This document shows positions 27,337 to 36,896 of a DNA stretch of 64,000 nucleotides, piece after piece; position 1 is the first letter of the stretch; each line of letters opens with the position of its first letter. Both the position numbers and the translations under genes were made by a program. Under the pieces are notes generated by a model, which did no database searches, was not told the origin of the DNA, and saw nothing but the letters and a program-made list of their open reading frames with translations. Source of the DNA: Yoonia maricola (GTDB taxonomy: Bacteria; Pseudomonadota; Alphaproteobacteria; Rhodobacterales; Rhodobacteraceae); NCBI RefSeq assembly GCF_002797915.1, contig NZ_PGTY01000001.1, positions 1,939,494-2,003,493 of the forward strand, given 5' to 3'.

Positions 27337-27852
27337 ATGAAACCTTTTTGCATCGCCGCCGCCATCCTCGCAGCGACCCCAGTGGCAGCCTTGGATCGTT
27401 GCCTGATCGGACAATGGTCTGCAGATATTGATGACCTCGCCACCCTTCTTTCAAACAGCGGCATGCCCGGCACAGCAACGGCACTTGGCGGCTCGGCCAC
27501 GCTTGAGGTGTATGACGATGGCCGCATGGCGACTGACATCAATGATCTGGCACTTGAAGTCGCCGTCGAAGGTATCCCGCCCACCCAAATGACCATGGCG
27601 GGCTTTAACGAAGGTACTATCGAAGCAGATGATGGGGCGTTCTTGATCGTCATCGACAGCTTCAGCATGGTCAGCGAAGCCATCGTGCTGGGCGAACGTA
27701 TGACGATCCCTTTGGATGAGACAACTGCCCCCCTTGGCTCTGCCTTAGGTGATTATACCTGCAGCGCCGATGAGGTCCTGTTCGAGGCCGATAGTGGCGA
27801 CGATGGGGTGGTCCGCATGCCACGGCGCTGGACACGGATCGCGGATGGATAA
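27337..27852 (+). CDS. Secreted protein of unknown function
   Basis: A 171-residue protein. Its start MKPFCIAAAILAATPVAALDRCLIGQW is a clear signal peptide, cut probably after AALA-like residues near 18-20. CAGGAG lies 6 bases upstream of the ATG. The mature part has repeated short beta-like stretches and a late Cys in DYTCSADEVLFEAD that may pair with the early CLIGQW cysteine. Similar small periplasmic proteins, beginning with CLVGTW-type motifs, occur in roseobacters. No enzyme motif is seen. It overlaps the ferredoxin-like gene by 8 bases. Confidence 0.75.
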   Translation: MKPFCIAAAILAATPVAALDRCLIGQWSADIDDLATLLSNSGMPGTATALGGSATLEVYDDGRMATDINDLALEVAVEGIPPTQMTMAGFNEGTIEADDGAFLIVIDSFSMVSEAIVLGERMTIPLDETTAPLGSALGDYTCSADEVLFEADSGDDGVVRMPRRWTRIADG

Positions 27853-28450
27853 GATCGACCGCCTGCTGGCACCCGTGGGGCTGCGCACCTTGGGTGACTG
27901 CCCGGATGGGGATCACACGATTAGCTTGATCGGGCCGGATGAACCCATGTTCTGGAGCATCTTTCGCGGTAGCCCCGAATACCGCGATGGCGCACCTGAC
28001 CCGCTCGACCGCTGGTCCGCGCGGGTGCTCACCGCCATTGCAGAAGACCTGAACGCAGAGGCGCTCTTCCCCTTTGGCGGCCCGCCTTATGCGCCCTTCT
28101 TCACATGGGCCAAACAGACGGGGCGGTTCTGGGCCTCACCCATCGATTTTCTTGTGCATGATGAGGCAGGGCTTTTCGTGTCCTTCCGTGGGGCGATCCG
28201 CTGGCGCACCCCACCTCGCCTTGGCACAGCCCAACAACCTTGCCTGACCTGTGCTCAACCCTGCGCCACAGCCTGTCCCGTGGGCGCATTCGACGACGGC
28301 TATGACGTGGCTGCCTGCAAATCCCATATCGCCTCAGACGCAGGCATTGACTGCCGCTCACGCGGTTGCCTGGCACGTCGTGCATGCCCTGTTGGCCAAG
28401 GCACCCGCCTGCCCGCCCAAGCCGCATTCCATATGGAGGCCTTCCTGTGA
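27845..28450 (+). CDS. Ferredoxin-like [4Fe-4S] protein
   Basis: A 201-residue protein with a cysteine-rich C-terminal part: CLTCAQPCATACPVGAF, then CKSHI, CRSRGCLARRACPVG. The first group gives a 4Fe-4S binding motif of CxxCxxxCxxxCP type. The N-terminal 140 residues (FGGPPYAPFFTWAKQTG) resemble the QueG/ferredoxin-like orphan proteins of alphaproteobacteria, but no cobalamin motif is visible. It likely carries electrons in the cytoplasm. It overlaps the secreted protein gene (8 bases) and the phosphatase gene (GTGA). Confidence 0.78.
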   Translation: MDKIDRLLAPVGLRTLGDCPDGDHTISLIGPDEPMFWSIFRGSPEYRDGAPDPLDRWSARVLTAIAEDLNAEALFPFGGPPYAPFFTWAKQTGRFWASPIDFLVHDEAGLFVSFRGAIRWRTPPRLGTAQQPCLTCAQPCATACPVGAFDDGYDVAACKSHIASDAGIDCRSRGCLARRACPVGQGTRLPAQAAFHMEAFL

Positions 28451-28974
28451 CCCTGCGCCTGATCCTAATCCGCCATGCGAAATCCAGTTGGAGTGATCCT
28501 TTTGCAGATGACCATGCACGGGTGCTGAATACACGCGGACGCGCCTCGGCAGAGGCGATTGGGGGATGGATGGTGCAAGAAGGCTATCTGCCCGATACGG
28601 TGCTTTGCTCTGACGCGATACGGACACAAGAAACGGCGAAACTGATCCTGGCAGCGCTTGAGCCGAAACCGCATCTGAAACTCTCAGGACGCATTTACCA
28701 TGCCGCCCCGGATACAATCATTGATATGGTGCAAAGGCAGGTGGACCAAACTGTCGCTGTCATCGGGCACAATCCTGGCATCGGGATGCTGGCGAACGCC
28801 CTGGTCAAAGCGGCGCCAACGCACCACAGGTTCAGCGATTACCCAACCTGCGCCACGACTGTAATCGATTTTGAGATCGAAAGATGGGTTGAGGTCAAAC
28901 CGCGTACCGGACACTGCAAGGCTTTTGTTGTACCGCGCGATCTGATTGGGACAGCGAGCCACGATATTGAGTAA
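28447..28974 (+). CDS. SixA-type histidine phosphatase
   Basis: A 175-residue protein beginning TLRLILIRHAKSSWSDP. The RHAKSSW is the histidine phosphatase motif as in SixA. VLCSDAIRTQETA and GHNPGIGMLANAL hold the second arginine and histidine of the active site. The start is a GTG at 28447 sharing GTGA with the ferredoxin-like stop. The frame open upstream from 28366 overlaps that gene and is not used. It may remove phosphate from a histidine phosphotransfer protein or another phosphate ester. Confidence 0.88.
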   Translation: MTLRLILIRHAKSSWSDPFADDHARVLNTRGRASAEAIGGWMVQEGYLPDTVLCSDAIRTQETAKLILAALEPKPHLKLSGRIYHAAPDTIIDMVQRQVDQTVAVIGHNPGIGMLANALVKAAPTHHRFSDYPTCATTVIDFEIERWVEVKPRTGHCKAFVVPRDLIGTASHDIE

Positions 28975-28993
28975 GCTTCAGGTTGATATGACG

Positions 28994-30661
28994 TTAATTC
29001 GCGTCATCCATCTGCAGTATCCGTTGGCGATCACCCAAATCCAACCTGCGCGTATCGGCACTTGGGGCACAGTCAAATTGCACCGGTGTCCAGGCAAATG
29101 CCGTCTCACCGCGACAAAAACCTTGAAGAGAGAATAGTGCCGTCCAGCTGTCGTCCTCTTGCACGCGCGTATAATTGATGGAAATCAGTGCGGCCGCTAA
29201 GATACCAAAAACGCTGATGGCGATGTAGCTGGCTGCAGCAAAACCAATCCCGCCGCTGCGCTGTCTTCTGCGCTTGGCCTGCTGCTGCAGGTAGGCTTGC
29301 ACCATCAGCGCTTCGACGTCCTCGTCTTCCTCAACCTGAGGTTCCTTTGCAAACAGACCCCGGACTTTGGCAAGCAAACCACGCTGCCCGACATCTTCAT
29401 CTATATCAGGTGATGCCTCAACATCGTCGAGATCACTATCCTGATGCACATCAGCGAGGGTGAGGATTTCCTCCGTTTCTTGATTAAACTCGTCACGCCA
29501 TGCCAGCTTTGGATGTGGTGCAATTGGGGCCGTAGACTGCGCGACAACCGCTTTCGCCGTCGCCGGTTCATCCTCTAAGACGTGTTTATTGGTCTCGGAA
29601 ACAAGATTACCGTACTTCTCTGGCAAACGTCTGGGCGTCGTTGGCACAGGTGGTGCGGGGCTGTCCTGCACCTGCGCAATAATCGCCAGCCACTCTTCTG
29701 CGGTCTGAATGCGTTGTGCAGGCTGCAACCGCAAAGCCGTATCGATCGCAGCAAGGTACGTGTCATCATAATCTGGGTATCGGCCCGCCAGCGGGCGATA
29801 TGGATCTGGCGCACCAGACTGCACCTCAACCTGACGGGTCTGGCTGCTGGGTGGAGCCTCTCCTGTGATCAGGTGATAGATCGTACCGCCCAGCGCATAA
29901 AAGTCGCTGGCAGGGCTATGCGCGGCGCCGGATGCATAGAACTCAAAAGGCGAATAGCCATCCTTAACAAACAGCAACGTCGTCTTTTGCCTAATCCTGT
30001 CGGCGGCGAATTCCCGCGCTGACCCAAAATCAATCAACGTGGGCTGACCCGCTTTATCAACCAGAATATTGTCTGGCGAAATATCCCTGTGCAACAGGTT
30101 CTGCCCATGCACAACACGCAACGCTTCAAGGATATTGATCGTCAGCGCATGTACCTGCGATGGGCCAAGTGTGCGCTCCGGGTCCTCAATAATATCAAGC
30201 AAATCAGGCCCTTCGATAAGATCGAGCACCATATAGGCGGTCCCGTTTTCTTCGAAGATTCCATGCACATGCAGGATATTGGGGTGGTTAAGCCGCGCAA
30301 TACTGCGCGCTTCACGCACGAACATTTCAACACATTTACGAAAATGCGGGGTGTTTGTGGCCGAGCGAACAACGACATCAGCACCGGACCGAATACAAAT
30401 CGCCTCTGGGAAACATTCCTTAATCACCACATCGCGTTGAAGGGTCATATCCCGCGCGAGATAGGTGATACCAAAGCCACCCTGCCCCAAAGGTTCGGTG
30501 ATCGTGAAGGCCCCGTCAGACAGCACCGTACGCGCAGGCAACGCACCAACAATGGCTTCGTCGGGGCTCTCAATCCCCAGTATCCGCGTAGGTTCCAACA
30601 CTCGTCTGCTGCCCGTCCCGTGGCTCACTCTCACACGTGAGTGATGTAATGCAGGCGGCAC
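28994..30661 (-). CDS. Membrane-anchored Ser/Thr protein kinase
   Basis: Up to 555 residues. The kinase domain spans about residues 53-335: glycine loop GQGGFGITYLAR, lysine in VIKECF (about 81), catalytic loop HRDISPDN (about 191-198), and DFGSAR (about 211-216). The usual lysine after HRD is replaced by Ser in HRDIS. An acidic linker follows, then KRRRQR and one membrane helix (about residues 472-494) with some 60 periplasmic residues containing two cysteines. The domain order suggests a receptor-type kinase. The GTG at 30661 has no clear ribosome site; a GTG at 30601 (VLEPTRILGIE) is an alternative. It points away from the SixA gene's strand, with the two ends 19 bases apart. Confidence 0.9.
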   Translation of the reverse strand: MPPALHHSRVRVSHGTGSRRVLEPTRILGIESPDEAIVGALPARTVLSDGAFTITEPLGQGGFGITYLARDMTLQRDVVIKECFPEAICIRSGADVVVRSATNTPHFRKCVEMFVREARSIARLNHPNILHVHGIFEENGTAYMVLDLIEGPDLLDIIEDPERTLGPSQVHALTINILEALRVVHGQNLLHRDISPDNILVDKAGQPTLIDFGSAREFAADRIRQKTTLLFVKDGYSPFEFYASGAAHSPASDFYALGGTIYHLITGEAPPSSQTRQVEVQSGAPDPYRPLAGRYPDYDDTYLAAIDTALRLQPAQRIQTAEEWLAIIAQVQDSPAPPVPTTPRRLPEKYGNLVSETNKHVLEDEPATAKAVVAQSTAPIAPHPKLAWRDEFNQETEEILTLADVHQDSDLDDVEASPDIDEDVGQRGLLAKVRGLFAKEPQVEEDEDVEALMVQAYLQQQAKRRRQRSGGIGFAAASYIAISVFGILAAALISINYTRVQEDDSWTALFSLQGFCRGETAFAWTPVQFDCAPSADTRRLDLGDRQRILQMDDAN

Positions 30662-30806
30662 TTCAAAGAAATAGTGGCCCAGAAATAAGTTGTAATTTGG
30701 TTAAAAACCGCGGCAATTGCAGTCTAAATAGTCACAATTACCACGAAAATCGGCATATAATTATATTATAGCTGAGGGTGTCCGGCATGGTTCAGCGCGG
30801 CCCGTA

Positions 30807-30838
30807 CAAAAAAGCCCCGGCTTTCACCGGGGCTTTCT
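30807..30838 (-). terminator. Rho-independent terminator downstream of aapP
   Basis: AAAGCCCCGG and CCGGGGCTTT pair in a 10-base stem, and on the minus strand the stem is followed by a T-run. It lies 20 bases after the aapP stop and ends the aapJQMP operon. The rest of the 196-base gap up to the kinase gene holds AT-rich sequence that is probably the kinase promoter. Confidence 0.9.
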
Positions 30839-30857
30839 GATCATCTTTTGATCTGCT

Positions 30858-31625
30858 TCAGTGACCCAAAATCTGGCTCAGGAACAACTGCGTCCGGTCG
30901 GACTTGGGGTTGTTAAAGAACTCTTCGGGTTCGTTCTGTTCCACGATCTGACCTTGGTCCATAAAGATCACGCGGTTGGCAACCTGACGGGCAAAGCCCA
31001 TCTCGTGGGTCACGCAAAGCATGGTCATACCTTCCTCGGCGAGTGAGATCATCGTGTCCAGCACCTCTTTGATCATCTCAGGGTCAAGCGCCGATGTCGG
31101 TTCGTCAAACAGCATGATGCGTGGCTTCATGCAAAGCGAACGGGCAATCGCCACGCGCTGTTGCTGACCACCGGACAACTGACCGGGGTACTTGTCGGCC
31201 TGCTCGGGGATCTTCACCTTCTCAAGAAAGTGCATTGCGGTTTCTTCGGCTTCCTTCTTTGGTGTCTTGCGCACCCAGATCGGGGCCAGTGTGCAATTCT
31301 CAAGGATCGTCAGATGCGGGAAAAGGTTGAAGTGCTGAAAGCACATGCCAACCTCTGACCGGATCTTGTCGATATTCTTGAGGTCCGAAGACAGCACGGT
31401 GCCATCCACCTCGATCTTGCCTTGTTGATGCTCTTCCAGTGCGTTGATGCAGCGGATCAGCGTCGACTTACCAGACCCCGAAGGCCCACAGATCACGATC
31501 CGTTCGCCTTGGTAAACTGTCAGATCAATGTCGCGCAGCACATGGAATGATCCATACCACTTGTTCATTCCATCAATTGTGATGGCAACCTTGTCAGAGA
31601 CTTTCATTTGCGTTGCTTCGGCCAT
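30858..31625 (-). CDS. aapP: General L-amino acid ABC transporter ATP-binding protein AapP
   Basis: A 255-residue ATPase. It has Walker [14 protein letters not shown], the signature [15 protein letters not shown], Walker [16 protein letters not shown] and the His-loop [12 protein letters not shown]. The high identity of this pattern with GlnQ/AapP ATPases is clear. The ATG at 31625 (MAEATQMKV) has GGGAGG about 9 bases upstream; the longer frame from 31676 overlaps aapM. It powers AapQM for broad L-amino acid uptake. Confidence 0.93.
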   Translation of the reverse strand: MAEATQMKVSDKVAITIDGMNKWYGSFHVLRDIDLTVYQGERIVICGPSGSGKSTLIRCINALEEHQQGKIEVDGTVLSSDLKNIDKIRSEVGMCFQHFNLFPHLTILENCTLAPIWVRKTPKKEAEETAMHFLEKVKIPEQADKYPGQLSGGQQQRVAIARSLCMKPRIMLFDEPTSALDPEMIKEVLDTMISLAEEGMTMLCVTHEMGFARQVANRVIFMDQGQIVEQNEPEEFFNNPKSDRTQLFLSQILGH

Positions 31626-31639
31626 AGTCCGGGCCTCCC

Positions 31640-32935
31640 TTAGCGATGGTCGGTTGCGAGCCTGCGCTCCAACCATTGTGAGTATTGAGAAATGCCGTAG
31701 CAGGTGACAAAGAACAGCAACGCCGCAAAGCCAAGCAGTTCCCAGTAGACGCCGTTCCAGTCCGTAGAGGACAGGATTGGGCCACGGATCATCCCGACGA
31801 TATCAAACATCGAAATCACCGACACCAGCGTGGTATCCTTGAACAGCCCCACGGCGATATTCACGATCCCGGGGATCGAGATTTTAAGCGCTTGCGGCAA
31901 GATAATCAGGCGCATGGCTTGTGCATAATCAAGCCCAAGGCTGTCTGCTGCCTCATATTGCCCTTTGGGCAAAGCGGCCAGACCGCCCCGGATCACTTCG
32001 GCGATGTAAGCGGCCGAAAACATCGTGATCATGATCACAACGCGCAGGAACAAATCCACAGAACTTTCCGGCGGAAAGAAATAAGCGAGCATCACCGAGG
32101 CTACGAACAACAAGGTAATCAACGGCACGCCGCGGATAAACTCGATGAAGACCACGCAGATCCATTTGATCAGCGGCATAGATGACTGACGCCCCAACGC
32201 AAGGACGATCCCGATGGGTATCGACAATGATACACAGGTCACACCCAGCATCATGTTCAGCATAAAGCCACCCATGTCACGGCTTGCGACAGGTCTGAGC
32301 ATGGCGTTTTGGTTGGCCCCGTCAGGGATAAGAAAACCCCCGATGTACCACACGATCATCGCGGCAATCACGCCACCAAAGAAACCAGCGGCAAAGCTGC
32401 CCGCGACAAAGCGTTGGTAAACAAGATAACCCGCCACAAACCCTGCGAATGCCAGGATCGGTATCAGCACCGTGCCACCCCACAACAGCCAATAGGTGAT
32501 GAATGGGTAGAACAGGGTGATGATCAGCATCTTGCGCGGCAAATCAAAGAACATGACCGGAGCTGCCGCAAAGAACAGCAGCACGAAAGCAAGGCTCGGA
32601 CGCCAGTATTCAGATGCCGGATAGGACAATCCGAAAACCAACTGAGGCCAGCGCTCTGTCAGGACGGCAAAGCAGGCCCCTGACGTCCCGTCCAAAATCT
32701 CGCGACACTCCGCAAGGGTCTGAGCGTTCCAGACACCGTTAAATATCCATGGTAAGACACCCGCCAAAATGCTGTAGATCACATAGGCCGACACAAGCGT
32801 CAGGATTGCATTCGGGATCGAGGCAAACAGGTTTTCCCGCATCCACTTGATCGCCCCCGTCTCTGCTGCTGGCGGCGGCATCTGCGGGATTGTCTCGGTG
32901 CGCACGAAGGCGACGGTGTTTGATGTATCGCTCAT
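31640..32935 (-). CDS. aapM: General L-amino acid ABC transporter permease AapM
   Basis: A 431-residue permease. An N-terminal region with extra membrane helices precedes the standard permease core, in which the EAA motif reads [24 protein letters not shown]. The length and the [16 protein letters not shown] start are typical of AapM. It lies between aapQ (1-base gap) and aapP (14-base gap). Confidence 0.92.
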   Translation of the reverse strand: MSDTSNTVAFVRTETIPQMPPPAAETGAIKWMRENLFASIPNAILTLVSAYVIYSILAGVLPWIFNGVWNAQTLAECREILDGTSGACFAVLTERWPQLVFGLSYPASEYWRPSLAFVLLFFAAAPVMFFDLPRKMLIITLFYPFITYWLLWGGTVLIPILAFAGFVAGYLVYQRFVAGSFAAGFFGGVIAAMIVWYIGGFLIPDGANQNAMLRPVASRDMGGFMLNMMLGVTCVSLSIPIGIVLALGRQSSMPLIKWICVVFIEFIRGVPLITLLFVASVMLAYFFPPESSVDLFLRVVIMITMFSAAYIAEVIRGGLAALPKGQYEAADSLGLDYAQAMRLIILPQALKISIPGIVNIAVGLFKDTTLVSVISMFDIVGMIRGPILSSTDWNGVYWELLGFAALLFFVTCYGISQYSQWLERRLATDHR

Positions 32936-32936
32936 A

Positions 32937-34151
32937 TCAACGCTCCTTCAGCTTCACAGAGTTGTTGTAGACGTTCATCACACCCGAAATGGTCAGCGAA
33001 ATCGTCAGATAGAACAGCATCAGCAAGAGCACGCATTCAATCGCACGGCCCGTCTGATTCAGTGTGATACCACCCAGCGTCGCCGTCACATCGGCATAGC
33101 CCACGGCGATCGCCAGTGAAGAGTTCTTGGTGATGTTCAGATATTGCGAAATCAGTGGTGGGATGATGACACGCAGCGCCTGTGGCAGCACCACCAGCGA
33201 CATGATCCGACCGGACCGCAATCCCAACGCACCCGCAGCCTCGGACTGACCTTTCGATACAGCCTGAATACCGGCGCGCACGTTCTCTGCGATAAAGGCG
33301 CCGGTATAGATCGACAAGGCAAACCAAAGCGCGATCAGCGGTGCACCCAACTGCAACCCACCAGAGAAGTTGAAGCCACCCAAAACCGGGTGGTCCAGAC
33401 TGATCGGCTGCCCCATGATAAAGTGCATCAGGATGGTCGGGACAAAGAAAAGCCCGATGCTTGGCCAGAATGTCGGCAGCAAGCGCCCAGTGGCATAAAG
33501 GGTTTTGGTTGCATACCGCCTGTACGCGAAGATACCTACGATTGACGCAAGAAAGGTCAGCACAACAACAAGCGATCCCGGCCCCCAGATCGGCGCGGGC
33601 ACATAAATACCGCGGTTCGTGAAAGCGAAAGCATTCAAAAGCATCGTCGCTTCAGGTTCATCTCCACGGAAAGCGCGAGGTGCAGGCATCACCGCCGTCA
33701 TGATGGTAAAGATGATGATGATCCAGATCAGTACCGGAATATTGCGGAAAATCTCGACGTAGACGCCCATCAACTTGCTGACCAGCCAGTTGTTCGACAA
33801 GCGCAGAACACCCGCAGCCACACCAAAGATGGTGGCCATCACACAAGCAAGGAAAGCGATAAGAAGCGTGTTGAGGATACCGACAAGTGCTGCCTGCGCA
33901 TGTGTTGACCGGCTGGTGTATTCAACAAGCGTCTGGTTGATGTCATAACCCGCAGGATTGCCCAAGAAGTTGTAGCTGATATTCAGGCCGGCCTGCCGTA
34001 GGTTCTGGATCAGGTTGTTTCCCAGATACCAAATAGACAGCGCCAGAATGAGTGCTGCAATCGCCTGAAAAGTGAGCGAACGATAGCGCGTATCGTTGAT
34101 CAGCATCGACAGACGGAATGACCCCTGTGGTGGGTCTGTAATCGACGACAT
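32937..34151 (-). CDS. aapQ: General L-amino acid ABC transporter permease AapQ
   Basis: A 404-residue inner membrane permease. The first helix (LTFQAIAALILALSIWYLG) is followed by the NLIQNLRQAGLNISYNFLG stretch found in AapQ. The EAA loop is QSEAAGALGLRSGRIMSLVVLPQAL. It forms the channel with AapM. A strong hairpin lies between it and aapJ upstream. Confidence 0.92.
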   Translation of the reverse strand: MSSITDPPQGSFRLSMLINDTRYRSLTFQAIAALILALSIWYLGNNLIQNLRQAGLNISYNFLGNPAGYDINQTLVEYTSRSTHAQAALVGILNTLLIAFLACVMATIFGVAAGVLRLSNNWLVSKLMGVYVEIFRNIPVLIWIIIIFTIMTAVMPAPRAFRGDEPEATMLLNAFAFTNRGIYVPAPIWGPGSLVVVLTFLASIVGIFAYRRYATKTLYATGRLLPTFWPSIGLFFVPTILMHFIMGQPISLDHPVLGGFNFSGGLQLGAPLIALWFALSIYTGAFIAENVRAGIQAVSKGQSEAAGALGLRSGRIMSLVVLPQALRVIIPPLISQYLNITKNSSLAIAVGYADVTATLGGITLNQTGRAIECVLLLMLFYLTISLTISGVMNVYNNSVKLKER

Positions 34152-34235
34152 AAGATTTTCCCCGTTGTTACGACGCGGTGTTGAGTGACCGCTTTGCGCG
34201 GTTCGTTTGCGTCGGTTTTCTGATCGTTTTTAGTG

Positions 34236-34263
34236 AAAGGGCGCGGTCATAACCGCGCCCTTT
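34236..34263 (-). terminator. Intercistronic hairpin between aapJ and aapQ
   Basis: AAAGGGCGCGGT and its exact complement form a 12-base stem with a four-base loop 17 bases after the aapJ stop. On the minus strand CACTAAAAACG follows rather than a pure T-run. It probably stops part of transcription or shields the aapJ mRNA, giving more binding protein than permease. Confidence 0.75.
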
Positions 34264-34279
34264 GATCTTCTAAACGTTC

Positions 34280-35299
34280 TTAACGGAACGGCGGTGAGTA
34301 GAGCAGACCACCATCTGTCCACTGCGCGTTCAGACCGCGTGCCAGACCGATTGGTGTGTTCTCACCGATGTTCTTTTCGAACAGCTCAGCATAGTTACCA
34401 CCAGCCGAAATCGCCATCACAGCCCAGTTTGCGTCCAGACCCAGCATCGCACCCAGTTCACCTTCGGTGCCAAGCAGGCGGTTCACTTCTGGGTTACCAG
34501 TTGGTGCAGCTGCAAGCTCTTCGATGTTGGCCGATGTGACACCCAGCTCTTCTGCTGCGATCAGCGCGTTCAGTGTCCAGCGCACAACATCACCCCAATC
34601 GCTGTCACCGTGACGGACAAGCGGGCCAAGTGGCTCTTTCGAGACGATTTCTGGCAGCACGATGTGATCACCAGGTGCTTCGAAAGATGCACGGGTCGCG
34701 GCAAGTGCGGATGCGTCAGTCGTGTAAACGTCGCATGCGCCTGCAAGGTACTGCTGCTGCGCTTCGGCGTTTGTTTCGATTGGCACAGGCTCGTAGCTGA
34801 TGTTGTTGGAACGGAAATAATCCGCCAGGTTCAGCTCTGTTGTGGTTCCTGTCTGGATGCAGACAGTCGCGCCATCAAGCTCTTTCGCGGACGAAACGCC
34901 AAGATCGCGTGGGACCATAAAGCCCTGACCATCGTAGTAGTTGATGCCAGTGAATTCCAACTTCAGGTCAACGTCACGGCTGAATGTCCATGTCGTGTTA
35001 CGTGACAGCATATCAACTTCGCCAGCCGACAGGGCTGTGAAACGTGTTTTTGTTGTCAGCGGTACAAATTCAACCGCCTCTGCATCACCCAAAACGGCGG
35101 CAGCAACGGCGCGGCATACGCCAACGTCGAAGCCTTCCCAAACGCCATTTGCGTTTGGCGATGCGAAGCCAACAAGACCAGTCGACACGCCACAGTTCAA
35201 CACGCCACGCTCTTTGACGTCATCCAATGTTGCGGCAGAAGCCATGCTTGCAGCAAAGCCAGCAACAGTCAGTGCGCCATAAAATGCGGTTTTTTTCAT
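34280..35299 (-). CDS. aapJ: Periplasmic general L-amino acid-binding protein AapJ
   Basis: A 339-residue substrate-binding protein. The signal peptide MKKTAFYGALTVAGFAASMASA is cleaved before ATLDDVKERG. The mature protein has VNCGVSTGLVGFASPN-type N-terminal binding elements, read here as LNCGVSTGLVGF, and DVGVCRAVAAAVLGDAEAVEFVPL. It captures amino acids in the periplasm. The ATG at 35299 has GGAAGAGG upstream. The 217 bases up to the ATP12 gene hold the promoter region and no further gene. Confidence 0.93.
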   Translation of the reverse strand: MKKTAFYGALTVAGFAASMASAATLDDVKERGVLNCGVSTGLVGFASPNANGVWEGFDVGVCRAVAAAVLGDAEAVEFVPLTTKTRFTALSAGEVDMLSRNTTWTFSRDVDLKLEFTGINYYDGQGFMVPRDLGVSSAKELDGATVCIQTGTTTELNLADYFRSNNISYEPVPIETNAEAQQQYLAGACDVYTTDASALAATRASFEAPGDHIVLPEIVSKEPLGPLVRHGDSDWGDVVRWTLNALIAAEELGVTSANIEELAAAPTGNPEVNRLLGTEGELGAMLGLDANWAVMAISAGGNYAELFEKNIGENTPIGLARGLNAQWTDGGLLYSPPFR

Positions 35300-35516
35300 T
35301 TTTACCTCTTCCTGAGTTTCCACCCCAACGTGGGGTGGCCAATTTTTTACCCGTCCCGATAGACAGTCATGATAAATGAGAAGGACCCTCCCATCTCAAT
35401 GCGACAAGACTTTGGTTATTCGCGCTTAGAGTCAAGGGCGAGACAGACAAAACGAGAGGCATTTGTCGCGAAATTAGGCAAATTTTCTTGATTCAGCACT
35501 GAACAGTGCGTTTCCT

Positions 35517-36227
35517 TTACGGAAGCAAAAAACGATAAAACCTATCCGCATCAATGAAGGCCGTCTTCTTGACCATTTCAGCGGCTGCGGCCTCTTCATC
35601 CGCGCCCCATTGTTCAATTTGCCAATGCTCATCAATGCGCGACAACGTCCATGCGTCTTCAACGGTGATGGCATCCCGTGTCACCGCCAGCGCCAAGACA
35701 AGCGACCCCGACAAGCTGATCAGATCATGTACCGCCGCAAGGGCGAAATCATCAAACGCGGCGACCTCAGATGTCAGCTTGTCCAACACCTCTGGCTTCT
35801 GGGTCACATGCATCACGCCTTCGCCCACAAACAACCGCGCACCCAGCGTCTCTGCCGCCCAGTCCAGCATCGGGTCCCATGCATCAGCCTGTCGTTTGAT
35901 CAGCCCATCTGGCCCGGCAGCACGGTAACACAGCAAATCACTGTCACCATATTCTGCCAGCAAGGCAATCACTTCGTCCCGTTGCGTCCGCACCTTATCA
36001 ATCGCGGCATTCGCGCCGCGCGTCACCGGCATAGTGCGCGGATCGACGACCGCTTCCTGCGCATCCCATTCTTGCGCAATCGCATCAGCCATCGCCAGCG
36101 TTGGTAATGTCAAAGGCGCTTTCGCGGGGGTGCGCACCGGACGCCCATCTAGCTTGACGGTGAACCCACCATCACACGCCTCGGCCTGCGCCTGTTTCCA
36201 GAACCGTTTGGGTTGCCAGTCGCTCAT
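35517..36227 (-). CDS. ATP12-family F1-ATPase assembly chaperone
   Basis: A 236-residue protein with the ATP12 pattern: RFWKQAQAEACDGGFTVKLDGRPVRTPAKAPLTLP at the N-terminus, AQEWDAQ, and TRGANAAIDKV. Later it has LLCYRAAGPDGL and SLSGSLVLALAV. In mitochondria ATP12 helps the alpha subunit into F1; the bacterial role is inferred. It follows a HAD-family gene by 3 bases and is part of a conserved block in Rhodobacterales. Confidence 0.9.
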   Translation of the reverse strand: MSDWQPKRFWKQAQAEACDGGFTVKLDGRPVRTPAKAPLTLPTLAMADAIAQEWDAQEAVVDPRTMPVTRGANAAIDKVRTQRDEVIALLAEYGDSDLLCYRAAGPDGLIKRQADAWDPMLDWAAETLGARLFVGEGVMHVTQKPEVLDKLTSEVAAFDDFALAAVHDLISLSGSLVLALAVTRDAITVEDAWTLSRIDEHWQIEQWGADEEAAAAEMVKKTAFIDADRFYRFLLP

Positions 36228-36230
36228 CGT

Positions 36231-36896
36231 TCAAGACCCTATCAGTTGGTCTACAGCACCCGCGAGAGCTGCAAAATCTTCGATCATCGCGTCAGGCAGC
36301 AAGGCATCCGCCGCATGATAGCCCCACGTCACCCCGATCTTCTTGATCCCAGCCGCACGCGCCATATCCATGTCATAGGTCGTATCACCCAGCATGACAG
36401 CCTTCTGCGGTGGAACGCCTGTTTCACTCAGCGCCGTCAAAATCATCGAAGGGTTCGGCTTTGACGGATGATGGTCTGCCACTTGTTCAGAATGAAACAC
36501 CCCAGTCAGCCCATGCCGCTCTAGCACCTTATCCAAGCCCCGCCGCGATTTCCCGGTCGCCACGGCCAGCAAAGTGTGATCCTGCGCGCGCAACACATCC
36601 AATGCGTCCATCGCACCGGGAAACAGCGGGCCCATTTCCCGATTATCCGAACGCAGCTGCATGAAAGACGCCTTGTAAGCCTCAACCAACCGCACCCGCT
36701 GCGCCTCGTCCACATCAGGGCAAAGCACGCGAAACGCTTCAGCCAGCGACAATCCCACAATCGACAGGACGGTCGCACGATCTGGCAAAGCCAAACCCTC
36801 AGCCTGAAACGCCAAGGTCATCGCCGCCATAATCTCCGCCTGACTGTCAACGAGTGTGCCGTCGACGTCAAAGATCACCAGCCGCAGATCACTCAT
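36231..36896 (-). CDS. HAD-superfamily hydrolase, phosphoglycolate phosphatase-like
   Basis: A 221-residue HAD phosphatase. Motif I is IFDVDGTLVDS, motif II is the serine/threonine in AVATGKS, motif III lysine is in PSKPNPSMI, and motif IV is MLGDTTYDMDMARAAG. It hydrolyses a small phosphate ester. The ATG at 36896 (MSDLRLVIF) overlaps the end of the RluC-type gene by 8 bases; a start at 36917 would add seven residues. Confidence 0.9.
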   Translation of the reverse strand: MSDLRLVIFDVDGTLVDSQAEIMAAMTLAFQAEGLALPDRATVLSIVGLSLAEAFRVLCPDVDEAQRVRLVEAYKASFMQLRSDNREMGPLFPGAMDALDVLRAQDHTLLAVATGKSRRGLDKVLERHGLTGVFHSEQVADHHPSKPNPSMILTALSETGVPPQKAVMLGDTTYDMDMARAAGIKKIGVTWGYHAADALLPDAMIEDFAALAGAVDQLIGS

